A DNA stretch of 64,000 nt from assembly GCF_017356015.1 (NCBI RefSeq), contig NZ_JAFIQV010000028.1, forward strand, positions 1-64,000, read 5' to 3'. Of the stretch, positions 18,668-27,408 are shown one piece after another; position 1 is the first letter of the stretch; each line of letters begins with the position of its first letter. Under the pieces are notes generated by a model that saw nothing but the letters and a program-made list of their open reading frames with translations, ran no database searches and was not told the DNA's origin. This DNA is from Azospirillum sp. SYSU D00513 (GTDB lineage Bacteria > Pseudomonadota > Alphaproteobacteria > Azospirillales > Azospirillaceae). The position numbers and the translations under genes were made by a program.

Positions 18668-20101
18668 ATGAGCCAAACCAATTCCGGCGCCGGCAGCCGC
18701 GCCGACACGGCCGCATCCGGTGCCGATCCGGGCGGCCGGTCCGGCGGCCATGGCGTGAGCCTCGGCGAGGCGCTGCGCGTCTGGGCGCGGATCGCGGCGC
18801 TCAGCTTCGGCGGGCCGGCCGGGCAGATCGCCGTCATGCACCGCATCCTGGTGGAGGAGAAGCGCTGGATCGGGGAGAACCGGTTCCTGCACGCGCTGAA
18901 CTACTGCATGCTCCTGCCGGGGCCGGAGGCGCAGCAGCTCGCCGTCTACATCGGCTGGCTGATGCACCGCACCGTCGGCGGGCTGATCGCGGGCGTGCTC
19001 TTCGTGCTGCCGGGCGTCATCAGCATCATGGTGCTCAGCTGGATCTACGCCGGACTCGGCAATGTCGGGATCGTGCAGGGGCTGTTCTTCGGGCTGAAGG
19101 CCGCCGTGCTCGCCGTCGTGCTGGAGGCGGTGGTGCGCATCGGCCGGCGCGCGCTGAAGAACCGGGTCATGCTGGGCATCGCCGCGGCCGCCTTCCTGGC
19201 GATCTTCGCCTTCGACGTGCCCTTCCCGGTCATCGTGCTGACGGCGGGACTGGTGGGGTGGTTCGGCGGGCGTTCGGGCCATCCCGCCTTCAAGCCCGGC
19301 GGCGGCCACGGCGCGTCCGGGGGCAAGACGCTGGCCGACGCCGACAGCCTGCTGGGGGAGGAGATCCCGGCCCACGCCCGCCCGACGCTCGGCTGGTCGC
19401 TGAAGGTGAGCGCCATCTGCCTCGCCCTCTGGCTCGGCCCGGTGGCGGCGCTGCTGGCCCTGTTCGGGACCGGCGACGTGTTCAGCGAGATCGCCGTGTT
19501 CTTCTCGAAGATGGCGGTGGTGACCTTCGGCGGTGCTTACGCCGTGCTGGCCTATGTGGCGCAGCAGGCGGTGGAGACCTACGGCTGGCTGCGGCCGGGG
19601 GAGATGCTGGACGGGCTCGGCATGGCGGAGACGACGCCCGGTCCGCTGATCATGGTGGTGCAGTTCGTGGGCTTCCTCGGCGCCTTCCGCGAGCCCGGCG
19701 CCCTGCCCCCGATGCTGGCGGCGACGCTGGGCGGGCTGCTGGCGACCTGGGTCACCTTCGTGCCCTGCTTTTTGTGGATCTTCCTGGGCGCCCCCTTCGT
19801 CGAGGCCCTGCGCGGCAACCGGGCGCTGGGCGGTGCCTTGTCGGCGATCACCGCCGCCGTGGTCGGCGTGATCCTGAACCTCGCCATCTGGTTCGCGCTG
19901 CATGTTCTCTTCCGCGAGGTGGCGGAGACCCGTGTCGCCGGCATGACGCTGGACGTGCCGGTCCTTCGTTCCATCGACCCGGCGTCGCTGCTCCTGGCCG
20001 TGGCGGCGCTGCTGGCGGTGTTCCGCTTCAAGATCGGCATGATCCCCGTGCTCGCGGCCTGCTCGGTTGTAGGGATGCTGCTTCACCCCCTCATCCGCTG
20101 A
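18668..20101 (+). CDS. chrA: Chromate transporter ChrA (two-domain, long form)
   Basis: A 477-residue inner-membrane protein of the CHR family that exports chromate. Two homologous halves are visible: ALSFGGPAGQIAVMHRI and LPGPEAQQLAVYIGW in the first, VVTFGGAYAVLAYVAQQAV and TTPGPLIMVVQFVGF in the second, each followed by several hydrophobic segments. The length fits the two-domain form. Its last 11 bases overlap the end of the convergent kinase gene. With chrB it is a self-contained resistance cassette inserted inside the polyamine ABC locus. Confidence 0.94.
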   Translation: MSQTNSGAGSRADTAASGADPGGRSGGHGVSLGEALRVWARIAALSFGGPAGQIAVMHRILVEEKRWIGENRFLHALNYCMLLPGPEAQQLAVYIGWLMHRTVGGLIAGVLFVLPGVISIMVLSWIYAGLGNVGIVQGLFFGLKAAVLAVVLEAVVRIGRRALKNRVMLGIAAAAFLAIFAFDVPFPVIVLTAGLVGWFGGRSGHPAFKPGGGHGASGGKTLADADSLLGEEIPAHARPTLGWSLKVSAICLALWLGPVAALLALFGTGDVFSEIAVFFSKMAVVTFGGAYAVLAYVAQQAVETYGWLRPGEMLDGLGMAETTPGPLIMVVQFVGFLGAFREPGALPPMLAATLGGLLATWVTFVPCFLWIFLGAPFVEALRGNRALGGALSAITAAVVGVILNLAIWFALHVLFREVAETRVAGMTLDVPVLRSIDPASLLLAVAALLAVFRFKIGMIPVLAACSVVGMLLHPLIR

Positions 20102-21350
20102 CGGCGGTCTCCGCACCAGTGGCCGGCATGCCATGGGCCGGCATGCGGAAGGTGAAGCGCGTCTCCTCCCGCGCGGAGGTCGCCTCCAGCCGGCCGCCAT
20201 GGGCGCGGGCGATCTCCGAGGCGATGTAGAGCCCGAGCCCGAGCCCCTGCCGGCCGGGCTTGGCCGAGGCGCGGGCGAAGGGCTGGAAGAGGCGGGCGAG
20301 GATCTCCGGCGGAATCGGCTCGCACAGGTTCGACACGGACAGCTCGAACCCGTCCTCGCCGCAGCGCCCGCGGACCCGGACCGGGCCGGCGGGATCGCCG
20401 TGGGTCAGCGCGTTGGCCAGCAGGTTGGAGAGGAGCTGCGCCACGCGCGCCCCGTCGCAATGGACCGGCCGGCCGAGCGCCAGGTCGCACTGGATGATCC
20501 GGTCCGGCCAGGCGGAGCGCAGCTCGGCGACGACCTGGTCCAGCAGGGCGTCCAGCCCGGGCTCGGCCCGGCGGGCGCAGGGCAGGCCGCCGCCCAGACG
20601 GCCGCGCGCGAAGTCGAGCACGTCGTCGATCAGCCCGGCCATGCGCGCGGTGCTCTTCTGCACATGGGCAACGACCTCGGCGGCCGGCGCGCTCAGCGGC
20701 GTCTTACGCAGGAGCCTCATGCCGGCGTCGATGGAGGCCAGCGGGTTGCGCAGGTCGTGCCCCAGCACGGCGATGAACTGGTCGCGCAGCTCCCCGGTCC
20801 GGCGCTCGTCCAGCAGGGCCGCCTCGCCGGACTCCATGCGGTCCATGGCGTCGAGATGGAAGCCGATGAGGTCGGCGAACAGCTTGAACATGCCGATGGT
20901 CTCCGGCTTGTCCAGCCGGGCGGGGCGCGGGTCGATGGCGCAGAGCGTGCCGAAGAACTCCCCGTTGCGCCGGAAGACCGGCATGGAGAGATAGCTCTGG
21001 AATCCGTAGATCTTCGGCGTGCGGTGGTCGCAGAAGATCCCGTCCTCCGCCACATGGTCGATCACCACGTAACGGCCGCTGCCGCGGATCTCGTCGCAGA
21101 TGGTCGTCTCCACCGGCAGCTCTCCGCCGGGCTGCAGCCCGAAGGCGATCTCGTCGCGCACCGCGCAGGCGATCCAGCGCTCCTCCGTCACCCGCGCGAC
21201 CGCGGCGAAGCCCATGCCGGTCGTGCGGCAGACCACCTCCAGCATGGTCGGAATGGCATCGATCCGCGCGATGGCGGCCAGATCCCGTGAGAAACGATCC
21301 CCGCCTGCGTCGTCATCGGCAAGAGCACCGTCAGCAACGGCATTCGGCAT
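20091..21350 (-). CDS. GAF-domain sensor histidine kinase
   Basis: A 419-residue soluble kinase. The GAF domain spans about 20-175 (FAAVARVTEERWIACAVRDE, YLSMPVFRRNGEFFGTLCAID). HisKA has FIAVLGHDLRNPLASIDAG. The HATPase has LLSNLLANALTHGD and GLGLGLYIASEIARAHGG. It resembles GAF kinases sensing small ligands or acting as phytochrome-like relatives without a bilin cysteine that I can identify. No adjacent receiver. It converges on and slightly overlaps chrA. Confidence 0.88.
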   Translation of the reverse strand: MPNAVADGALADDDAGGDRFSRDLAAIARIDAIPTMLEVVCRTTGMGFAAVARVTEERWIACAVRDEIAFGLQPGGELPVETTICDEIRGSGRYVVIDHVAEDGIFCDHRTPKIYGFQSYLSMPVFRRNGEFFGTLCAIDPRPARLDKPETIGMFKLFADLIGFHLDAMDRMESGEAALLDERRTGELRDQFIAVLGHDLRNPLASIDAGMRLLRKTPLSAPAAEVVAHVQKSTARMAGLIDDVLDFARGRLGGGLPCARRAEPGLDALLDQVVAELRSAWPDRIIQCDLALGRPVHCDGARVAQLLSNLLANALTHGDPAGPVRVRGRCGEDGFELSVSNLCEPIPPEILARLFQPFARASAKPGRQGLGLGLYIASEIARAHGGRLEATSAREETRFTFRMPAHGMPATGAETAVSG

Positions 21351-21684
21351 GACGGCTCCTTGCCGGATTGGTTCGCAATGGCAGCCAGCTTAAACCGGCG
21401 GCGTCACTTTGTCACCCGCCGCTGCCGTGATCAGCAGGACTTGCGTGGCATCATGGATTTACCACCGGATACTTGAGGAAGCGTGTCGAAACGACTCCAA
21501 AACGTCATAATTCCCGCCGGTTGCAGCGCGCGGCCAAGCTTGCGCCCGATCCGCGTGCATGCTAGGCTTGCAGTCCTAAGCCCCCGCGCCACGACCTTCC
21601 TTCGACAGACTCCCGAGGTGACGCCGTGAAACACGACCGCGTTCCATGTTTCACGCTGTTCCATCCCGTTCCCGCGAGGGCGGC
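21351..21684. other. Gene-free region before the permease genes
   Basis: About 330 bases without convincing coding. The left part should hold the promoter of the GAF kinase and the right part that of the permease pair, since the ATPase gene now lies 6 kb away. I see no clear promoter or operator. Confidence 0.4.
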
Positions 21685-22569
21685 ATGAGCGAGGTGCTGC
21701 GCCGCTACGGGCCGGTCCTGACGGGGATCATCCTGCTCGCCGTGGCGGTCTGGATGCTGCTGCTGGTGATCCTGCCGCAGCTTCTGATGATCGACTTCTC
21801 CTTCCGGCCGTCGTTGCCGCCGTCGAAGGCCGGCGGGCCGGAGGACGTCTACACGGTGCGCAATTACGCGACGCTCTGGACCAACCAGATCCACCTGACG
21901 ATCTTCCTGAAGACGATCTGGGCCAGCGCGCTGGTGACCTTGACGACGCTGGTGGTCTGCTACCCCGTCGCCTATTACCTGGCGCAGGTGGCGCCCCGGC
22001 ACCGGCTGCCCGTGCTGATGCTGATGCTGGTGATCCCCTTCTGGATCAACGAGCTGCTGCGCACCTTCGCCTGGTACATCATCCTCGCCTACAACGGCGT
22101 GCTGAACACGGTGCTGGTCGGGCTCGGGCTGATCGACGCGCCGCAGCGGCTGCTGGGTGGGGACGGCGGCGTGATCGTCGGCATGGTCTATGTCTACATC
22201 CTCTTCATGGTCTTCCCGATCTACAACGCCATGGAGTCGCTCGACCGCAACCAGATCGAGGCGGCGCGCGACCTCGGCGCCGGCACGCTGCGCATCCACC
22301 GCCGCGTGGTGGCGCCGCACGCCAAGCCGGGCATCGCGGTCGGCTGCATCATGACCTTCATGCTGGCGGCCGGAAGCTACGCCGTGCCCTCGCTGCTCGG
22401 CGGGCCGCAGAGCCGCTGGTTCACCGAGGTCATCTACAACTGGTTCTTCGAGGGCGGGAACTGGAACCAGGGTGCGGCCTATGCCTTCATCCTGCTGGTC
22501 CTGTGCATCGGCTTCATCCTGCTGATGATGCGGCTGTTCCGCGTCGGCTTGGCCGACATCGCCAAGTGA
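21685..22569 (+). CDS. Polyamine-type ABC transporter permease (PotB-like)
   Basis: A 294-residue inner-membrane permease with about six hydrophobic segments (GIILLAVAVWMLLLVILPQL at the start). It has the EAA loop MESLDRNQIEAARDLGAGTL followed by HRRVVAPHAKPGI that contacts the ATPase. The start MSEVLRRYGP has GAGGGCGG at good distance, so I prefer it over an ATG 13 codons upstream. It belongs with the binding protein at 13063 and ATPase at 14499 although separated from them. Confidence 0.9.
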   Translation: MSEVLRRYGPVLTGIILLAVAVWMLLLVILPQLLMIDFSFRPSLPPSKAGGPEDVYTVRNYATLWTNQIHLTIFLKTIWASALVTLTTLVVCYPVAYYLAQVAPRHRLPVLMLMLVIPFWINELLRTFAWYIILAYNGVLNTVLVGLGLIDAPQRLLGGDGGVIVGMVYVYILFMVFPIYNAMESLDRNQIEAARDLGAGTLRIHRRVVAPHAKPGIAVGCIMTFMLAAGSYAVPSLLGGPQSRWFTEVIYNWFFEGGNWNQGAAYAFILLVLCIGFILLMMRLFRVGLADIAK

Positions 22570-22606
22570 TTTGGGCCAAGTGACCGGGTGAAGTGAGGAA
22601 GCCGAC

Positions 22607-23425
22607 ATGACCGCCGACCGTTTCCGCCGCATCCTGACCACCGCCTATCTGGTGCTGTTCTTCGGCTACCTGTTCCTGCCGCTCGGCATCATGGCGGCGG
22701 CGACCTTCAACGACAGCCGCTTCCCGACCGTGACGCCCTGGCGGGGCTTCACGCTGGGCTGGTTCGAAGCGCTCTTCGCGGACGAGCGGATGTGGACCTC
22801 GCTCGGCACCAGCCTCGTCGTCGCGGCGGGCGTGATCCTGGTGGCGGTGCCGCTGGGGCTGGCGGCGGCGCTGCTGCTGGACCGGCTGCACAGCCGGGCG
22901 CGCAGCTTCCTCTACGCGGTGATGGTGTCGCCGCTGCTGACACCGGGGGTGATCGTCGGCATCTCGACGCTGGTCTTCTGGCGGGAATGGTTCGGGGTGA
23001 CGGGGGGCATCTTCCTCACCGTCGTGGCGCAGTCCAGCTTCGTCACGGCCTACGCCATGCTGCTGTTCCTGGCCCGGCTCCAGCGATTCGACGCGACGCT
23101 GGAGGAGGCGGCGCTCGATCTCGGTGCCAGCCACGGCCAGGTGTTCCGGCGCATCACGCTGCCCTACCTGACCCCGGCGATCCTGTCGGCGGCCTTCCTG
23201 GCCTTCCTGCAGAGCTTCGAGAATTACAACACGACGCTGTTCGTGCGCGGGCTCGACACCACGCTGACCGTCTACATCGCGTCCAAGGTCCGCACCGGCC
23301 TGACGCCGGCGGTCAACGCGCTCTCGCTGATCCTGATCGTCCTGACCATCGTGGGCGCGGTCGTCTATGAAATCCTGCGCCGGCGGGAGGCGCGCCGGCT
23401 GGCCGCCGTGTCTCCCGCCGCCTAG
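22607..23425 (+). CDS. Polyamine-type ABC transporter permease (PotC-like)
   Basis: A 272-residue permease, the second membrane subunit of the importer. About six membrane segments are present, with the EAA loop DATLEEAALDLGASHGQVFRR and LPYLTPAILSAAFLAFLQSF, typical of PotC/PotI. It starts 37 bases after the first permease with AAGTGAGGAAG upstream, forming a two-gene operon. Confidence 0.9.
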   Translation: MTADRFRRILTTAYLVLFFGYLFLPLGIMAAATFNDSRFPTVTPWRGFTLGWFEALFADERMWTSLGTSLVVAAGVILVAVPLGLAAALLLDRLHSRARSFLYAVMVSPLLTPGVIVGISTLVFWREWFGVTGGIFLTVVAQSSFVTAYAMLLFLARLQRFDATLEEAALDLGASHGQVFRRITLPYLTPAILSAAFLAFLQSFENYNTTLFVRGLDTTLTVYIASKVRTGLTPAVNALSLILIVLTIVGAVVYEILRRREARRLAAVSPAA

Positions 23426-23439
23426 GGGAAATCCTCCCC

Positions 23440-23676
23440 TTACTCTTCCTCGTCGGCGTCCGCCTCGATCTGGGCGGCGAGGTCGCGGAGCATGTCGATC
23501 ACATCCTCGTGGCTGGTCTCGTCGACCGCCGTGTTCACGGCCGCCTCGATCATGGCAACGGCGACATAGGGGCCGAGCGGGCCGCCTTCCTTCACCGCCT
23601 GCTCCAGGTGCTTCTCGGCGATGGACAGGGCTTTCTCGAAGATGGCTTCGGCGGTCTGATTGGTGTCGTTGCTCAT
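23440..23676 (-). CDS. Small acidic protein of unknown function
   Basis: A 78-residue acidic, probably all-helical protein (AEAIFEKALSIAEKHLEQA, then LGPYVAVAMIEAAVNTAVD), ending in a D/E-rich tail. No signal peptide or membrane segment. It is convergent with the permease pair. I do not recognise the family; good codon use and a clean start support a real gene. Confidence 0.65.
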   Translation of the reverse strand: MSNDTNQTAEAIFEKALSIAEKHLEQAVKEGGPLGPYVAVAMIEAAVNTAVDETSHEDVIDMLRDLAAQIEADADEEE

Positions 23677-23826
23677 GATTGCGGTCCGTTTTCTGGTATG
23701 GACGTGAACCTATAACATCCCGCAGCGCGAGTTGGCGCGGGAATTCGGCTCTATGCCTCGCAGGGTGGCCATCGCGGCGCGCATCGGGGTCTTGCCCCGG
23801 AGCGGCGGGCCAGCCACATTCGCGCC

Positions 23827-24282
23827 ATGACCGACACGACCGACCGCAAGACCCCCGACGGGGCGGGACCCGACCTGACCGACCCCGAGGGCTATCGGTT
23901 CTGGGTGGACGAGCATGTGCGCTTCGCTGACCTCGACCCGCTGGGCCACGTCAACAACAACGCCATCGGCGTCTATTTCGAGCAGGCCCGCGTCGTCCTG
24001 CTGACCGCCGGGCTGGGCTTGCGCCGCGAGAGCCCCTGGACCGTGGTGATCGCCCGCAGCCTGATCGAATACAAGGCCGAGCTGCATTATCCCGCCGAGG
24101 TCCGCATCGGCGCGCGGGTGCTGCGGGCCGGCAACAGCTCGCTGACGCTGGGTTCGGCCATCTTCCAGGGTGACCGCTGCATCGCCACGCAGGAGGCCGT
24201 CCTCGTCATCGTGGACAAGGCCGCCCACCGCCCGACCCCCATCCCGGACGCGGTCCGCCCGGTTCTCGACCGGTACAGCTGA
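23827..24282 (+). CDS. Acyl-CoA thioesterase, 4HBT hot-dog family
   Basis: A 151-residue hot-dog-fold thioesterase. The catalytic region reads VRFADLDPLGHVNNNAIGVYFEQAR, with the family Asp (D of DPLGHVNN) in the 4HBT-type active site. It probably hydrolyses short or medium acyl-CoAs in the cytosol. The stop overlaps the next gene's ATG by one base (TGATG), so the two are coupled. Confidence 0.85.
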   Translation: MTDTTDRKTPDGAGPDLTDPEGYRFWVDEHVRFADLDPLGHVNNNAIGVYFEQARVVLLTAGLGLRRESPWTVVIARSLIEYKAELHYPAEVRIGARVLRAGNSSLTLGSAIFQGDRCIATQEAVLVIVDKAAHRPTPIPDAVRPVLDRYS

Positions 24283-25637
24283 TGCAGACCCATTCCCGGC
24301 GCCGACCCGCATCCCGGTCCTCCGCCCCGAAATCCGCTTCCAAACCCGCCGCCACGCTGACCGCCGACCTCACCATCGCGGAGGTCGGGGCGCGCGGCGA
24401 CGGCGTCGCCCTGCATGGTGGCACCAAGGTCTTCGTGCCCCTGACCGTTCCCGGCGACCGGGTGCGCGTCCGGCTGGGCGACCCGAGCAACGCCCGGGGC
24501 GACGGCGTGCGCGGCGAGCTTCTGGAGCTGCTGGAGCCCGGCCCGACGCGGGGCGCCACGGCGGCCTGCGGCCATTTCGGCGCCTGCGGCGGCTGCACGC
24601 TCCAGCACATGACGGACGAGTCCTACGCCGCCTGGAAGGTTGGGCTGGTGCGCGCGGCGCTGGCCCGCGTCGGGCTCGGCGAGGTGTCGATGGAGCCGCT
24701 CTCCCGCACGCCCGAGGCGGCGCGGCGGCGCGCCCGGCTGGCGGCGATGCGGCGCGGCCGGCGCCTGCTGCTCGGCTTCAACGAGCGGCAGAGCCACCGG
24801 CTGGTCGATGTCGAGGCCTGCCCCGTGCTGGTCCCGGCGCTGGCCGCTCTGGTCGCCCCCTTGCGCGCGCTGCTGGCGGAGGTCCTGCCGGACGGCGAGG
24901 GCTGCGATGTGGTGCTGGCGGATCTGGAGGGCGGAATCGACCTGCTGCTGGTCGGGCCGCGCCGGCTCGACCGCGCGGCGCGCGACTGGCTGACCGGCTT
25001 CGCCGAAGTGGAGGTCGCCCGCATCTCCTGGCAGGCGGACGACCGCGGCAGCCCGGAGCCGATCGTCCACCGCCGCCCGGTCGCGGCGCGCTTCGCCGGG
25101 GTGCCGGTCACGCCGGCCCCCGGCGCCTTCCTCCAGGCCAGCGCGCAAGGGGAGGCCGCGCTGGTCGCCGCCGTCCTCAAGGAGATCGAACCGGTCGTCG
25201 CGGCGAAGGGTGCCAAGGCCCGCGTCGCCGACCTCTTCGCCGGGCTCGGCACCTTCTCCCTGCCGCTCGCCACGCTGTGCGCCGTCCACGCGGTGGAGGG
25301 CGACGCCCCGGCCATGGCCTCCCTCGCCAAGGCGGCGTCCGGGCTGCGGCTGGTGACCGAAACCCGCGACCTGTTCGAGAACCCGCTGACCGCGAAGGAG
25401 CTGGCGCGCTTCGACGCGGTGGTCTTCGACCCGCCGCGCGCCGGGGCGGCGGCCCAGGCCGAGGCGCTGGCGGCGTCCAAGGTCCCGCTGGTCGTCGCCG
25501 TCTCCTGCAACCCCGCCACCTTCGCCCGCGACGCGCGCGCGCTGGCCGATGGCGGCTACCGGCTGGAGCGGGTCTACCCGGTGGACCAGTTCCTCTGGTC
25601 CGCGCATGTCGAGCTGGTCGGCCTGTTCCGCCGCTAG
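24282..25637 (+). CDS. 23S rRNA/tRNA (uracil-C5)-methyltransferase, TrmA/RlmD family
   Basis: A 451-residue RNA m5U methyltransferase. An N-terminal TRAM-like domain is at about 25-85. Iron-sulphur cluster cysteines are visible as CGHFGACGGC (about 96, 102, 105) with a fourth in VEACPV near 178. The SAM motif is DLFAGLGTFSLPLA, and the catalytic nucleophile lies in VAVSCNPATFARD. Whether it modifies 23S rRNA (RlmC/RlmD type) or tRNA cannot be told. Translationally coupled to the thioesterase. Its stop codon overlaps the stop of the convergent ABC permease gene. Confidence 0.92.
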   Translation: MQTHSRRRPASRSSAPKSASKPAATLTADLTIAEVGARGDGVALHGGTKVFVPLTVPGDRVRVRLGDPSNARGDGVRGELLELLEPGPTRGATAACGHFGACGGCTLQHMTDESYAAWKVGLVRAALARVGLGEVSMEPLSRTPEAARRRARLAAMRRGRRLLLGFNERQSHRLVDVEACPVLVPALAALVAPLRALLAEVLPDGEGCDVVLADLEGGIDLLLVGPRRLDRAARDWLTGFAEVEVARISWQADDRGSPEPIVHRRPVAARFAGVPVTPAPGAFLQASAQGEAALVAAVLKEIEPVVAAKGAKARVADLFAGLGTFSLPLATLCAVHAVEGDAPAMASLAKAASGLRLVTETRDLFENPLTAKELARFDAVVFDPPRAGAAAQAEALAASKVPLVVAVSCNPATFARDARALADGGYRLERVYPVDQFLWSAHVELVGLFRR

Positions 25638-26446
25638 CGCTCGCGCGGGTCGAGCCAGTCGCGCAGCCCGTCTCCGAGCAGGTTCAGCCCCAGCACGGTC
25701 AGCGCGATGGCCGCACCGGGAAACACGGCCTGCAAGGGGGCGGTGAAGAGGAAGGTCTGGGCGTCGCCCAGCATCCGTCCCCAGGAGGGGGAGGGCGGCT
25801 GGATGCCCAGGCCGAGGTAGCTCAGCGCCGCCTCGTTCAGGATGGCGACGGCGAAGAGGATCGTCGCCTGCACGATGACGGTCCCGGCGATGTTGGGCAG
25901 CACATGCGCCAGCGTCGCCGAGAGCGGGCCGCGCCCCAGCGCCAGCGCCGCCCGCACGAACTCCCGCCGCCAGGCCTGCTGGGCGGCACCCCGCGTCACG
26001 CGGGCCAGCACGGCGGCGTTGAAGACGGCCAGCGCCAGCACGGCGTTGGTGCCGCCCGGCCCCAGCACCGCCGTCAGAAGCATCGCGGTCAGCACCGCCG
26101 GAAAGGCGAAGAGCAGGTCGCCCAGCCGCGCCACCAGCTCGTCCCCCCAGCGCCCCCAGGCCGCCGCCGCGAGACCGAGCGGCACGCCGGCGGCCGCACC
26201 CAGCAGCACGGCCGAGGCGGCGACGGCGAGCGAGTTGCGGGCGCCGACCAGGATCATCGACAGGGTGTCGCGCCCGAAATGGTCCGTTCCCAGCCAGTGC
26301 TGGGGGCCCGGCGGGCGCAGCCGGGCGATGATGCGCACCTGCTCCGCCGGGTAGGGCGTCCAGGCCCAGGACAGCAGCGCCGCCGCGACCACCGCCAGGG
26401 TGATGGCCGCCCCGACCAGCAGGCTCTTAGGCATCCGCCGCCGCAT
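25634..26446 (-). CDS. Dipeptide/nickel-type ABC transporter permease (DppC-like)
   Basis: A 270-residue membrane permease. It shows WLGTDHFGRDTLSMILVGARNSL at the N-terminal side, the hallmark of OppC/DppC proteins, and an EAA-type loop VRAALALGRGPLSATLAHVLPNI. The ATG at 26446 overlaps the stop of the upstream permease by one base (TGATG); a GTG one codon earlier is also possible. Third gene of a binding protein-permease-permease operon. Confidence 0.9.
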   Translation of the reverse strand: MRRRMPKSLLVGAAITLAVVAAALLSWAWTPYPAEQVRIIARLRPPGPQHWLGTDHFGRDTLSMILVGARNSLAVAASAVLLGAAAGVPLGLAAAAWGRWGDELVARLGDLLFAFPAVLTAMLLTAVLGPGGTNAVLALAVFNAAVLARVTRGAAQQAWRREFVRAALALGRGPLSATLAHVLPNIAGTVIVQATILFAVAILNEAALSYLGLGIQPPSPSWGRMLGDAQTFLFTAPLQAVFPGAAIALTVLGLNLLGDGLRDWLDPRER

Positions 26447-27390
26447 CACGCCACCTTCGGGCGCGGGTCGAGGGCGGCGTAGGCGATGTCCACCGCCGCG
26501 TTCGCCAGCACGACCAGGATCACCAGGATCACGACGATGCCCTGCACCACGATCAGGTCGCGCTGGCCGACCGCCTGGTAGAGCAGGCGGCCGAGGCCGG
26601 GCAGGGTGAAGACATTCTCCACCACAACGGCCCCGCCGACCAGGAAGGCCGCCTGCAGGCCGAGCACGGTGACCACTGGCGCCAGCGCGTTGGGCAGGAC
26701 ATGGCGCAGCAGCACGGCCGCGCCGGACAGCCCCTTGGCCCGCGCCGTGCGCGCGTAATCCTCGCGCAAGGCATCGAGCAGGGCGGAGCGGGTGACGCGG
26801 GCGAGGATCGCCGCCTCCGGGATCGCCAGCGCCGCCGCCGGCAGCAGCAGCGCCATCAGGGCCGGGCCGGCGCCCGCCCCCCAGCCGGGAAAGCCGCCCG
26901 CCCGGAACCAGCCGAGCTTCACCGAGAAGAGCAGGATCAGGAGGATGCCGACCCAGAAGCTCGGCACCGAGATGCCGAGCCGGCCGAAGCCCGCCACCGC
27001 CCAGTCGCCCGCCCGCCGGTGCCGCGCCGCCGCCAGCAGCCCGAGCGGGACGGCGAGGGCGGTGGACAGCAGCAGCGCCAATGCTGCCAGCGGCAGGGTG
27101 ACGGCCATCCGTTCCGCCACCAGCCCCGCGACGGGCCGCGCGTAGGTCACGCTGGTGCCGAGATCGCCCCGCAGAAGCCCGCCGAGCCAGCCGAGATACC
27201 GCAGGGGCAGGGGCTCATCCAGCCCCATCTGGGCGCGCAGGGCCGCCAGCGTGTCGGGCCGCGCCGCCGTGCCGAGCATCAGCAGGGCGGGGTCGCCCGG
27301 AACGAGCTGGAGCAGGGCGAAGATCAGCAGCGTGGCGAGCCAGGCGGTCAGCGCCAGCGTCAGCAGCCGCCGTGCCAGGAAGGCGAGCAC
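26446..27390 (-). CDS. Dipeptide/nickel-type ABC transporter permease (DppB-like)
   Basis: A 314-residue permease of the OppB/DppB class. It begins MLAFLARRLLTLALTAWLAT and has VPGDPALLMLG, SVPSFWVGILLILLF and YARTARAKGLSGAAVLLRHV (EAA loop). The start is GTG, 18 bases after the binding-protein stop; no ATG suits. It forms the channel together with the DppC-like protein. Confidence 0.9.
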   Translation of the reverse strand: MLAFLARRLLTLALTAWLATLLIFALLQLVPGDPALLMLGTAARPDTLAALRAQMGLDEPLPLRYLGWLGGLLRGDLGTSVTYARPVAGLVAERMAVTLPLAALALLLSTALAVPLGLLAAARHRRAGDWAVAGFGRLGISVPSFWVGILLILLFSVKLGWFRAGGFPGWGAGAGPALMALLLPAAALAIPEAAILARVTRSALLDALREDYARTARAKGLSGAAVLLRHVLPNALAPVVTVLGLQAAFLVGGAVVVENVFTLPGLGRLLYQAVGQRDLIVVQGIVVILVILVVLANAAVDIAYAALDPRPKVA

Positions 27391-27408
27391 GCCGGACCGT
27401 CCCTTGCC